This document shows positions 1 through 7,412 of a DNA stretch of 64,000 bases, piece by piece (within the stretch, counting starts at the first letter, position 1; every line of letters begins with the position of its first letter). The DNA lies in contig NZ_CP132910.1 in assembly GCF_030846775.1 (NCBI RefSeq), positions 3,537,001-3,601,000 of the forward strand, given 5' to 3'. Source of the DNA: Geothrix sp. 21YS21S-2. GTDB taxonomy: Bacteria; Acidobacteriota; Holophagae; Holophagales; Holophagaceae. The position numbers and the translations under genes are program-made. Under the pieces are notes generated by a model. The model made no database searches. It saw nothing but the letters and a program-made list of their open reading frames with translations, and was not told the origin of the DNA.

Positions 1-241
1 CGGGACGGGGGGCGTGTCTGCCCAGGGCCCAGGCGATGAGGCGGTTCCGGCTCCTGAACCAGAAATGCCGGGCTTCCTGGCCGGCCAGATCCTGGAAGGC
101 CGCCTTGGAGAACCCCTCTCCGTCGGGGACCTCCCCGTAGAGGATGGGGATGCCCTCCCGCACCTCCGCGGCCCAGCCGCAGGCGGCGCAGCGCCAGGCC
201 GGCTCGGCGAGGGGAGCGGAGCATCTCACGCAGCGCCTCAT
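1..241 (-). CDS. SAM-dependent methyltransferase, N-terminal part (runs off the window edge)
   Basis: Only the first 80 residues are in the window. They begin with a zinc-ribbon (CVRC at residues 4-7, CAAC at 18-21) and a short linker, a layout common at the N-terminus of class I methyltransferases acting in sugar or glycan modification. The segment after it (EARHFWFRSRNRL) is typical of the stretch just before the SAM-binding fold, which lies outside the window. The ATG overlaps the stop of the upstream aminotransferase gene in an ATGA, so the two are probably translationally coupled and share a glycan role. The methyltransferase call is inference from this N-terminus, since the catalytic domain cannot be seen. 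Confidence 0.65.
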   Translation of the reverse strand, partial: MRRCVRCSAPLAEPAWRCAACGWAAEVREGIPILYGEVPDGEGFSKAAFQDLAGQEARHFWFRSRNRLIAWALGRHAPRP

Positions 242-1365
242 GCGCCGAAGAACCCCGCGACGGCCCCGATGATCGCGTCCTGGTCCGCGGGGCCCAGGTC
301 CGGCCAGAGCGGCAGCCGAAGAAGGCAGTCGCTGTAGCGGTCGGAGTTGGGGAGCGGCCCCCCGTGGTGGCGGGGGGCGAAATAGGGGCTGCGGTGGAGG
401 GACTGGTAGTGGAATACGGCATTGACCCCGTGGGCCTTCAGGTGCTCGATCAGCCGGGTGCGGGTCGCGAGGCTGTCCAGGACGAGGTAGTAGATGTGCC
501 CGTTGTGGACACAATGGGCGGGAATGCGGGGAAGCAAGGCATGGCCCGCCGCTTCCAGAGGGGCCAGCGCGGCGTGGTAGCGGTTCCACACCTCCATCCT
601 CCGGACCTGGATGGCGTCCAGGTCCACCAGCTGGGCCCAGAGCACGGCGGCCGTGATTTCCGGCGGGGAGAAGCTGCTCCCCAGGTCGACCCAGGTGTAC
701 TTGTCCACCTCGCCCCGGAAGAACGCGGCCCGGTTGGTCCCCTTCTCCCACATGATCTCCGCGCGGGCGGCGAGTTCCGCGGCGTTGATCATCAGGAGGC
801 CGCCCTCGCCGCACTGGATGTTCTTGGTCTCATGGAAGGAGAGGGCGCCCAGGTGCCCCAGGCTGCCCAGCGGCCTTCCCTTGTACGTGGCCTCGACCCC
901 CTGGGCGGCGTCCTCGATCACCCGGATGCCCCGGACATCTGCCAGGGCGAGCAGGGGGTCCATGTCCACGGCGACGCCCGCGTAGTGCGTCACTACGATG
1001 GCGCGGGTGGCTTCCGTCACCCGGTCGGCGATGCTGGCGACGGCCATGTTGGGATGGTCCGGACCGGAATCGGCGAAGATCAGGCGGGCGCCTCTCAGGG
1101 CGAAGGCGTTGGCGGTGGACACGAAGCCGTACGACGCGAGGATGACTTCGTCCCCGGGGTCGATGCCGCAGGCCAGGGCGGCGAGTTCCAGGGCATCCGT
1201 GCAGGACGTGGTCAGGAGCGCCTTCCGCAGACCGTAGCGCTGCTCAAAAAAGGCCTGGCACCGCCGCGTGAACGCAAAATTGCCTGAAGTCCTGCCGCTT
1301 TCGAAAACTTGCTGGATTAACTCCACTTCCCTACCCGTGAAGTGGGGCCGATTGAAGGGGATCAT
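238..1365 (-). CDS. rffA: dTDP-4-amino-4,6-dideoxygalactose transaminase (WecE/RffA type, DegT/DnrJ/EryC1 family)
   Basis: This PLP-dependent sugar aminotransferase would convert dTDP-4-keto-6-deoxyglucose to the 4-amino sugar used in surface glycans. The 375-residue length and the start MIPFNRP closely match E. coli WecE. The GSGRTSG-like N-terminal segment, the FVSTANAFALRGA motif and the PLP lysine in SFHETKN (K181) are present. The ATG at 1365 has an AGGAG upstream and fits the family start; a longer open frame upstream only shadows the TPR gene. It lies 34 bp after the TPR gene and overlaps the methyltransferase gene, so the three look like one operon. Family assignment is strong; the exact nucleotide sugar is inferred from similarity to WecE. 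Confidence 0.9.
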   Translation of the reverse strand: MIPFNRPHFTGREVELIQQVFESGRTSGNFAFTRRCQAFFEQRYGLRKALLTTSCTDALELAALACGIDPGDEVILASYGFVSTANAFALRGARLIFADSGPDHPNMAVASIADRVTEATRAIVVTHYAGVAVDMDPLLALADVRGIRVIEDAAQGVEATYKGRPLGSLGHLGALSFHETKNIQCGEGGLLMINAAELAARAEIMWEKGTNRAAFFRGEVDKYTWVDLGSSFSPPEITAAVLWAQLVDLDAIQVRRMEVWNRYHAALAPLEAAGHALLPRIPAHCVHNGHIYYLVLDSLATRTRLIEHLKAHGVNAVFHYQSLHRSPYFAPRHHGGPLPNSDRYSDCLLRLPLWPDLGPADQDAIIGAVAGFFGA

Positions 1366-1399
1366 CGAATCTCCTGGGGAATGGCGGCGGGAAGCGAAC

Positions 1400-2479
1400 C
1401 TAGCGTAGTTCCTCCAGAAGCCTGGACGCCTTGGCGTCCTTGGGGTCGAGGGCCAGGGCGGCCCTGGCCGCGGCCTGGGCTTCGTTCTTGCGGCCCAGGT
1501 TCTTGAGGATCTGCCCTCGCCGCCAGTGGGCCGTTCCGTAGCCGCCGGACCCGCCCTCCAGGGGCGCCTTGAGGACCTGGTCCAGGAAGGCCAACCCCTG
1601 GTCGGCGTGGACGCCGGTCCGGGCAGAGATCTTGCCGAGCTCAAGCTGGATGAGGCTGGGCGCGTCCACCGCCGGCAGGGCGGCAAGGGCCGCGTTCCAG
1701 GCCTCCTCGCCCATGCCCGCGTCGATCAGCGCGTCGCAGACCGAGCACAGGGCACGGGCGCTGCCCCTGGCACCGGGCAGGAGCCTGCGGGCCTCCCGGG
1801 CCAGGCGCCGCTTCTGTTCCTCTTCACCGAGGTCCTTGCGGGTCTCCCGGCTGCCCAGGGCGTCCAGGTAGGCCATGGTGACTTCCGGATCCTTCGGAGA
1901 AATGGCGAGGGCCGTCCCGAAGGCGGCCTCGGCCTGCGGCCACTCCCCTTCCATGGACAGGATCGTGCCCTTGAGGGCCGAACCCTTGCCTGGGTCCAAT
2001 TTACGGACGACTTCGGCGCACTCCAGGGCCCGGCGAGTGGAGCCGCCCAGGATGCCCGGCAGCTGCTCGTAGCCGAGCCCCAGCGCCATCCAGGCCGCCA
2101 CCAGGCCGGGTTCAGCCTTCACCGCCCCGCGGAGGTCGTCCATGGCGGCGGACACGCCCCGGAGACTGCCCAGGTTCTTCTGCTGGATGGCGGTGCCGGC
2201 CCTGGCCAGGGCCCGGGCCAGAAGAGCCTCCCCCAGGCGGGGGTTGAGCTCGGCGGCCCTGCGGCCCGCGGCAAGGGCCTCGGGCAGGCGCATCATGGCG
2301 GTGAGGGCCTGGGACCGGGCCGCCAGGGCCAACGCGTTGGCGGGGTCGGCCTTCAGTTCTGCGTCAGCGGCGGCCAAGGCCTTGAGGTAGTGCCCGGCGT
2401 CCAGGTCGGGGCGCGGGGAATAGCCCCCGGCCGCCAGGGCGAGGGTGAGGATGGAAAAGGGTACGGCCCGCAGAATCAT
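1400..2479 (-). CDS. Exported tetratricopeptide-repeat protein
   Basis: This 359-residue protein starts with a hydrophobic export signal (MILRAVPFSILTLALAAGG) followed by Ala/Leu-rich helical repeats with TPR spacing, for example around ALAAADAELKADPANALALAA and the final EAQAAARAALALDPKDAKA. TPRs mediate protein-protein contacts; no catalytic motif is seen. An in-frame GTG at 2509 would add ten residues, but ATG 2479 places the signal peptide at the very start. A TATACT element lies just upstream of 2479 and could be a -10 box with a very short leader. It heads the probable operon with the sugar aminotransferase. Its partner and role are unknown. Confidence 0.75.
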   Translation of the reverse strand: MILRAVPFSILTLALAAGGYSPRPDLDAGHYLKALAAADAELKADPANALALAARSQALTAMMRLPEALAAGRRAAELNPRLGEALLARALARAGTAIQQKNLGSLRGVSAAMDDLRGAVKAEPGLVAAWMALGLGYEQLPGILGGSTRRALECAEVVRKLDPGKGSALKGTILSMEGEWPQAEAAFGTALAISPKDPEVTMAYLDALGSRETRKDLGEEEQKRRLAREARRLLPGARGSARALCSVCDALIDAGMGEEAWNAALAALPAVDAPSLIQLELGKISARTGVHADQGLAFLDQVLKAPLEGGSGGYGTAHWRRGQILKNLGRKNEAQAAARAALALDPKDAKASRLLEELR

Positions 2480-2566
2480 GGTCCGAGTATAGGACACGGT
2501 GGCGGTCACGCGCCGTTTGGGCTAATTTGAGAGGTTGTCGCAGATTTCGACAGAAGGGGGGTGGCC

Positions 2567-3331
2567 ATGCTCATGAAGGGCAAACGCGGGCTGGTGGTGG
2601 GGGTAGCCAACAAGTGGTCCATCGCCTGGGGCATCTCCCAGCGGCTCCTGGCGGAGGGGGCCGAGGTGGCCTTCACCTACCAGAACGACCGCCTGGGCAA
2701 GAACGTCAGGGAACTCACGGCCGACCTAAAGGATCCCATCCTCATCCCCATGGACGTGACCTCGGACAAGCAGATCCTAATGACCTTCGAGCTGCTCAAG
2801 CGGGTCTGGGGGCACCTGGACTTCATCGTCCACGCGGTCGCCTATGCCCCCCGGGCGGCCCTGGAAGGCCAGTTCCTGGCCACGAGCCGGGAGGACTTCC
2901 GCATCGCCCACGACATCAGCGCATACTCCCTGGCGGCCCTGTGCCAGAGCGCGGCGCCCATCATGGGCGAAGGGGGCTCGGTCGTGGCCATGTCCTACCT
3001 GGGCGGCACCCGCGTTGTGCCCAACTACAACGTCATGGGCGTGGCCAAGGCCTCCCTCGAGGCCAGCGTGCGCTACCTCGCAGCGGACATGGGGCCCATG
3101 GGGATCCGGGTGAACGCCATCTCGGCAGGCCCCATCAAGACCCTGGCGGCCTCCGGCATCGCCGGCTTCGGCGGAATGCAGCGCCACCACCGGAACCGGG
3201 CCCCCCTGCGCAAGGACACGGACGCCGCCGAGGTGGGGGACGCAACCCTCTTCATGCTGAGCGACATGGCCCGCGGCATCACGGGGCAGGTTCTCTACGT
3301 GGACGGCGGCTTCAGCATCATGGGCGATTAG
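2567..3331 (+). CDS. fabI: Enoyl-[acyl-carrier-protein] reductase (NADH), FabI type
   Basis: FabI reduces the trans-2 double bond of enoyl-ACP in the last step of each fatty-acid elongation cycle. This is an atypical short-chain dehydrogenase with the FabI-specific nucleotide motif GVANKWSIAWG near the N-terminus. The catalytic Tyr-x6-Lys pair sits in PNYNVMGVAKAS (Y154, K161) with the substrate tyrosine at Y144, and the C-terminal VDGGFSIMG is present. The length of 254 residues is normal. GTG 2561, ATG 2567 and ATG 2573 are all in frame; 2567 is preferred because the purine run AAGGGGGG lies about six bases upstream. It appears monocistronic, convergent with the next gene. Confidence 0.93.
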   Translation: MLMKGKRGLVVGVANKWSIAWGISQRLLAEGAEVAFTYQNDRLGKNVRELTADLKDPILIPMDVTSDKQILMTFELLKRVWGHLDFIVHAVAYAPRAALEGQFLATSREDFRIAHDISAYSLAALCQSAAPIMGEGGSVVAMSYLGGTRVVPNYNVMGVAKASLEASVRYLAADMGPMGIRVNAISAGPIKTLAASGIAGFGGMQRHHRNRAPLRKDTDAAEVGDATLFMLSDMARGITGQVLYVDGGFSIMGD

Positions 3332-3380
3332 GGGCCGTGCCCAGGCAGACAGGGCACCTCGCCGTCTGACCTGCGGCCCC
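3331..3380. terminator. Nested inverted repeat between convergent genes
   Basis: GGGGCCG (3331-3337, starting on the last base of the fabI stop) pairs with CGGCCCC (3374-3380). Inside it, TGCCC (3338-3342) pairs with GGGCA (3352-3356). It sits between the fabI stop and the convergent glycosyltransferase stop at 3427, where a bidirectional terminator would be expected, but there is no clear T-run on either side. It could also be a structured 3' UTR. Confidence 0.3.
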
Positions 3381-3426
3381 TCATGCGTTGTGGGCCGTAG
3401 ATTCAAGCCGTTCCGTGAACAATGGT

Positions 3427-5109
3427 CTAGAACCCCCCAGGCACGGGGCAGAGGGAGGGCGCGCCGTCGTTGCCCGGAACAGGGACGCGCTGGACGGTGG
3501 GCCCCACCCAGGACAGGGCGCTGGGCGAGGCGGGGTCCATGGCCAGCTGGTGTGTCCCCTTGGCGATCCAGGTGATGCCCTGAGGGATGATCTGCCCGTC
3601 CAGGGTGACGGGGCCGGGATCGGGCTTGAGGGGGATCAGCGCGTACCTGCCGGACCGGAGGCAGGTCCAGGTTCCCGGCTCCGCGCTCGTCCTGGGCGAG
3701 GCCCCGAGGACCCAGAAGTCCTTGTGCAGGAGGAGGTAGTTGGCGGCCAGGAAGGCCCGGTCGGCGGGGGGCAGGTAGTTGAGCCGGTAGCTGGGCAGCA
3801 CGACGGGGGGAACCCGGTCACCCAGGTTCGCGAAAAGGGGGCGCTCATGGAACTGGCCCTGGTTGGCCCAATTGATGACCCATTCATAGGTCGGGGCCTT
3901 CCGGGTCGGCACCATCCCGATGCCGTCGTACACCGGGTCGTCCGGGCCCGTGAATGCCTCGGTCATGGCCATGATCTCCTCCTGCCGGTCGTTGGGCATG
4001 GAGAACAGCTCGGCCACGCGCATGGCCCAGGGCGTCAGGTGCAGGAGGAGACCCAGGGAGACGAGGAAAGGAAGGCCCCGGGCCTCCCGGAAGGCCCCGG
4101 GCTCGAGCCAGGGGCGGCCCAGGGCCAGGATGGCGACCAGGGCTCCGGCGCTGAGCGTGGCGAGGTTGTATGGGAAGGGCGTGGGGTTGGCGAGGAAGGC
4201 GAAGGCGCACAAGACGAAGAGCAGCACCTCCGGGAACCCGGCCTCCTCCTCCCAGGCCTTGCGCAGCCCCCGGCGGCGGAGCTGCGCGGCCCCGAGAAGG
4301 ACGAGCCCTCCCATGGCCGCGACCAGAAGGGGCGACGTCCCGAGGAGCATCTGCAAGGTATGCCAGGGCGCGAACCGCTCCGAGGACACGGCCACACGAA
4401 GGGCGTTCTGACCGTTGGCGCCCAGGGACTGGATGCCCGCGTGGGCTTTGAACGCCCAGCAGGCCAGGTAGCACCCGGCGGCTCCCAGGAGCCACCACCC
4501 GGCCCGTCGCGCCCGGGTTGCCCAGCCGCCGGGCTCCAGGCCCACCAGCAGGGCGGTCAAGGGCGCCCAGACGGCGATGGACTTGAACAGGCAGGCATGG
4601 AGCAGGAGGGAGACAAACCCCAGGGACAGGAAGACCAGGTCCCTCGGCAAGCGGGTGCGCCGCGCGAGGATCCACAGGACCAGGAGACCGGTGATCAGGA
4701 TGTTGTCGTGGCGGCATTCGAGGGCGTAAGCCCACCATGTGGCCAGGGTTCCCGCCAGGACCAGGCCCTTCGCTCCATGAAGGCTGCGGACCCGCATGCC
4801 GGAGGCCCGCACCGCCAGGGCCGCGTTCACCCAGAACAGGGCCCAGAAGCAGGCCCGGAAGACCAGGAAGGTGGTCGCCGAGGTGGAGCCGATGTGGGCC
4901 AGGAGCGAAAGCGGATGGAGATGGAGCTGGCCGCTGGTGAAAAGGGACCCCGTCCAGCCCTTGGCAAGCACCGTGGCCATGTACACGGTCTGGGCCTCGT
5001 CGACCTGGTAGACCCGCGTCATGGCCAGGGCGAAGGACAGGGCCATGAGGCCGCAAAGAACGGCCAACCAGAAACGGAGCGGGCCCTTCTGGGAGGGCGC
5101 CCCTAGCAT
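3427..5109 (-). CDS. Polytopic membrane glycosyltransferase-like protein (GT39/ArnT-like fold)
   Basis: This 560-residue protein has about ten to twelve hydrophobic segments over its first ~400 residues, then a soluble C-terminal domain. After the first membrane segment comes RVYQVDEAQTVYMA, an acidic DE in the first extracytoplasmic loop. That is where GT-C enzymes such as ArnT and protein O-mannosyltransferases carry their catalytic Asp. Such enzymes move a sugar from a polyprenyl-phosphate donor onto lipid, glycan or protein outside the membrane. Its ATG overlaps the end of the bcp gene by seven bases, so it is likely co-transcribed. Donor and acceptor cannot be told from the sequence. Confidence 0.7.
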   Translation of the reverse strand: MLGAPSQKGPLRFWLAVLCGLMALSFALAMTRVYQVDEAQTVYMATVLAKGWTGSLFTSGQLHLHPLSLLAHIGSTSATTFLVFRACFWALFWVNAALAVRASGMRVRSLHGAKGLVLAGTLATWWAYALECRHDNILITGLLVLWILARRTRLPRDLVFLSLGFVSLLLHACLFKSIAVWAPLTALLVGLEPGGWATRARRAGWWLLGAAGCYLACWAFKAHAGIQSLGANGQNALRVAVSSERFAPWHTLQMLLGTSPLLVAAMGGLVLLGAAQLRRRGLRKAWEEEAGFPEVLLFVLCAFAFLANPTPFPYNLATLSAGALVAILALGRPWLEPGAFREARGLPFLVSLGLLLHLTPWAMRVAELFSMPNDRQEEIMAMTEAFTGPDDPVYDGIGMVPTRKAPTYEWVINWANQGQFHERPLFANLGDRVPPVVLPSYRLNYLPPADRAFLAANYLLLHKDFWVLGASPRTSAEPGTWTCLRSGRYALIPLKPDPGPVTLDGQIIPQGITWIAKGTHQLAMDPASPSALSWVGPTVQRVPVPGNDGAPSLCPVPGGF

Positions 5110-5570
5110 CCCAGGGCTTCCAGCGCCGCCAGGACCTCCTGAACGTGCCCCTTCACGCTGACCTTGGGCCAGGCCTTGCGCACGACGCCCTTGGGGTCCA
5201 CGAGCAGGGTGGACCGGATGATGCCTTCCATCTCCTTGCCGTACATGACCTTCTTGCCGAAGGCTCCCATGGGGGCGAGGAGCAGCTTGTCCGGGTCGGA
5301 GAGGAGGGGGAAGGGCAGTTCGAATTTCCCGGCGAACTTCGCATGGGAGGCGAGGGAGTCCCGGGAGATTCCATACACGAGGGCGCCTGCAGCCTGCAGG
5401 CGGGTCCAGCTGTCCCGGAAATCGCAGGCCTCGGTGGTGCAGCCCGGCGTGGAATCCTTCGGATAGGCATAGATCACCGCCCAGTGACCGGCGAGGGTCG
5501 CGTTGGTGACGGTATTTCCCAGGTGATCCACAAGGGAGAACGGGGGGAGGGGTTTGCCGACAGGACTCAA
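5103..5570 (-). CDS. bcp: Thioredoxin-dependent peroxiredoxin, Bcp/PrxQ type
   Basis: This enzyme reduces hydrogen and organic peroxides in the cytoplasm, recycled by thioredoxin. The peroxidatic motif KDSTPGCTTEAC gives Cys44 and a second cysteine at 49, the five-residue spacing typical of Bcp. FPLLSD and the C-terminal TLLVDPKG stretch also fit. The start chosen is TTG 5570, five bases after a perfect GGAGG, giving 155 residues, close to the family norm. GTG 5582 is a weaker alternative. The stop overlaps the glycosyltransferase start, and a divergent ABC transporter gene begins 60 bp away. Confidence 0.88.
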   Translation of the reverse strand: MSPVGKPLPPFSLVDHLGNTVTNATLAGHWAVIYAYPKDSTPGCTTEACDFRDSWTRLQAAGALVYGISRDSLASHAKFAGKFELPFPLLSDPDKLLLAPMGAFGKKVMYGKEMEGIIRSTLLVDPKGVVRKAWPKVSVKGHVQEVLAALEALGC

Positions 5571-5630
5571 GGATGCCTCCACGCAGATGGAAAAGGCTAG
5601 CACCCTGGTAGGATTCTGTCTGGAGGCGCT

Positions 5631-7388
5631 TTGGACCGATCCCCCCGACATTGGAAGCCCTGGTGGTGGAAGCTGGTGGCACCCCACCGCAAGATCCTGT
5701 TCCTGGGCCTGTCGGCCTCGGTGCTTTGCAGCCTCGCCGCGGCCTGGGTCCCCTTCTGGTCGGGCCGGGCCGTGCACGCCCTGGAACTGCGCCAGTGGCA
5801 CGCCAGCCGCCAGGACCTCCTCTGGATGCTGGGCTTCACCGTCTTCGCCGGCCTGGGGCGCTACCTCATGCGCAACACGCTGATCGGCCTGAGCCGCGAA
5901 GTGGAGAAGCGCCAGCGGGAGGAGCTCTACGACTCGCTCCTGGCGCGGCCTTTCTCCTTCTATGAGCAGAGCCGGATCGGCGACCTCATGAGCCGCATGG
6001 GCGACGACGTGAACACCGTGCGCATGGCTACGGGTCCCGGCCTCATGAGCCTCCTGCAGACCGCCAGCCTGCTGCCCATGACCCTCGTCCTCATGCTCCA
6101 CGCCAGCCCGCGCCTGGCCATGGCCGTGATCATGCCCTTCACCCTCCTGGCCGCGGGGTTCTACCTCATCGGGAAGTGGAGCCACCGGATCCAGCAGAAG
6201 ATCCAGGTGGTCACTTCCCAGCTCAACACCTTCAGCCACGAGACCATTTCCGGCGAGAAGGTGGTCCAGGCCTTCGGCCTGGAGGACCTGCGGGTGGCCG
6301 AATTCGAGGGCCTGAGCCGCACCCAGGCCCGCATGAGCATCCAGCAGACCATCCTCTTCGGCGCCTACATGCCGCTGTCGGCCTTCACAGCCGGTCTGGC
6401 GGCCCTGGTGCTGGTGGCCTACGGCGGAAGCCTGGTGCTCCGCGGCAACCTGACCCTGGGCGACCTCACGGCGTTCACGGGCTACCTGGCCACCCTGGCC
6501 TGGCCCATCATGAGCCTGGGCTGGTCCGCCAACCTCTTCCAGCGGGGCAAGGCCGGGCAGGAGCGCATCGACCAGGTCCTGCAGGATCCCGGCGGTGTCC
6601 TGCCGGAGCACGCGCCCCTGACCCCCCTTTCCGGCCCCGCGGCCATGGAGCTGCGGGCCGCCGCCCACCGCTTCGACTCGGGCCGGGGCATCGGCCCCCT
6701 CGACCTGGAACTGCCGCCCGGCTCGCGCCTGGCCGTGGTGGGCGGCATCGGCTCGGGCAAGACCATCCTCCTGCAGGTGCTGGCCGGTCTGAGGGGGATC
6801 CAGGAGGGCACCCTGACCCTCGACGGCAGGGTCCTGGACCAGGGCCTCCTGCGGGAGCACTGGGCCGGCATCGGCTGGGTGCCCCAGGAGGCCTTCCTGT
6901 TCAGCCTGTCCCTGCGGGAGAACCTCGCCCTGGGCCGTCCCGGCGCCTCCGAGGAGGAGCTGTGGGAGGTGGCCCGGGTGGTGTGCCTGGACGACCTCAT
7001 CCGGCGCCTGCCCATGGGCCTGGACACCGTGGTGGGCGAGCGGGGCGTTGTCCTCTCCGGCGGCGAGCGCCAGCGCACGGCCCTGGCCCGCGCCCTCCTG
7101 CGCAAGCCCCGCCTGCTGCTCCTGGATGACGCCCTGAGCGCCGTGGATTCCGAGACCGAGAGCCGGATCCTGGAGAACCTGCGCACCTTCCTGGTGGACA
7201 CCACCCTGGTGCTGGCCACCCACCGCGTCTTCGTGGCCGAATTGTGCGACCACGTGCTGGTGCTGGAGGACGGCCATGCCGTTCAGCGCGGAACCGCCCA
7301 GGAGCTGGCCCAGGAGCCCGGCCACTACAGCCGGATCAAGCGCCTCCAGAGCCTGGAGCGGGAGATCCTGGGCGAAGCGGCTTCCTAG
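5631..7388 (+). CDS. ABC exporter half-transporter, MdlA-like (six-TM domain fused to ATPase)
   Basis: This 585-residue type I ABC exporter subunit has a transmembrane domain at about residues 15-310 and a nucleotide-binding domain at about 335-575. Walker A is GGIGSGKT (about 371-378), the Q-loop is VPQE, the signature is LSGGERQR, and the H-loop is LATHR. Walker B reads LLLLDDALSAVD, with Asp in place of the usual catalytic Glu, as in E. coli MdlA. This hints at one half of a heterodimer with unequal ATP sites, yet no partner gene is adjacent. The start is TTG 5631 just after GGAGG. Substrate is unknown; lipid, drug or peptide export are all possible. Confidence 0.87.
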   Translation: MDRSPRHWKPWWWKLVAPHRKILFLGLSASVLCSLAAAWVPFWSGRAVHALELRQWHASRQDLLWMLGFTVFAGLGRYLMRNTLIGLSREVEKRQREELYDSLLARPFSFYEQSRIGDLMSRMGDDVNTVRMATGPGLMSLLQTASLLPMTLVLMLHASPRLAMAVIMPFTLLAAGFYLIGKWSHRIQQKIQVVTSQLNTFSHETISGEKVVQAFGLEDLRVAEFEGLSRTQARMSIQQTILFGAYMPLSAFTAGLAALVLVAYGGSLVLRGNLTLGDLTAFTGYLATLAWPIMSLGWSANLFQRGKAGQERIDQVLQDPGGVLPEHAPLTPLSGPAAMELRAAAHRFDSGRGIGPLDLELPPGSRLAVVGGIGSGKTILLQVLAGLRGIQEGTLTLDGRVLDQGLLREHWAGIGWVPQEAFLFSLSLRENLALGRPGASEEELWEVARVVCLDDLIRRLPMGLDTVVGERGVVLSGGERQRTALARALLRKPRLLLLDDALSAVDSETESRILENLRTFLVDTTLVLATHRVFVAELCDHVLVLEDGHAVQRGTAQELAQEPGHYSRIKRLQSLEREILGEAAS

Positions 7389-7412
7389 AGGGCCTTCTAT
7401 TTCTAAAACACC

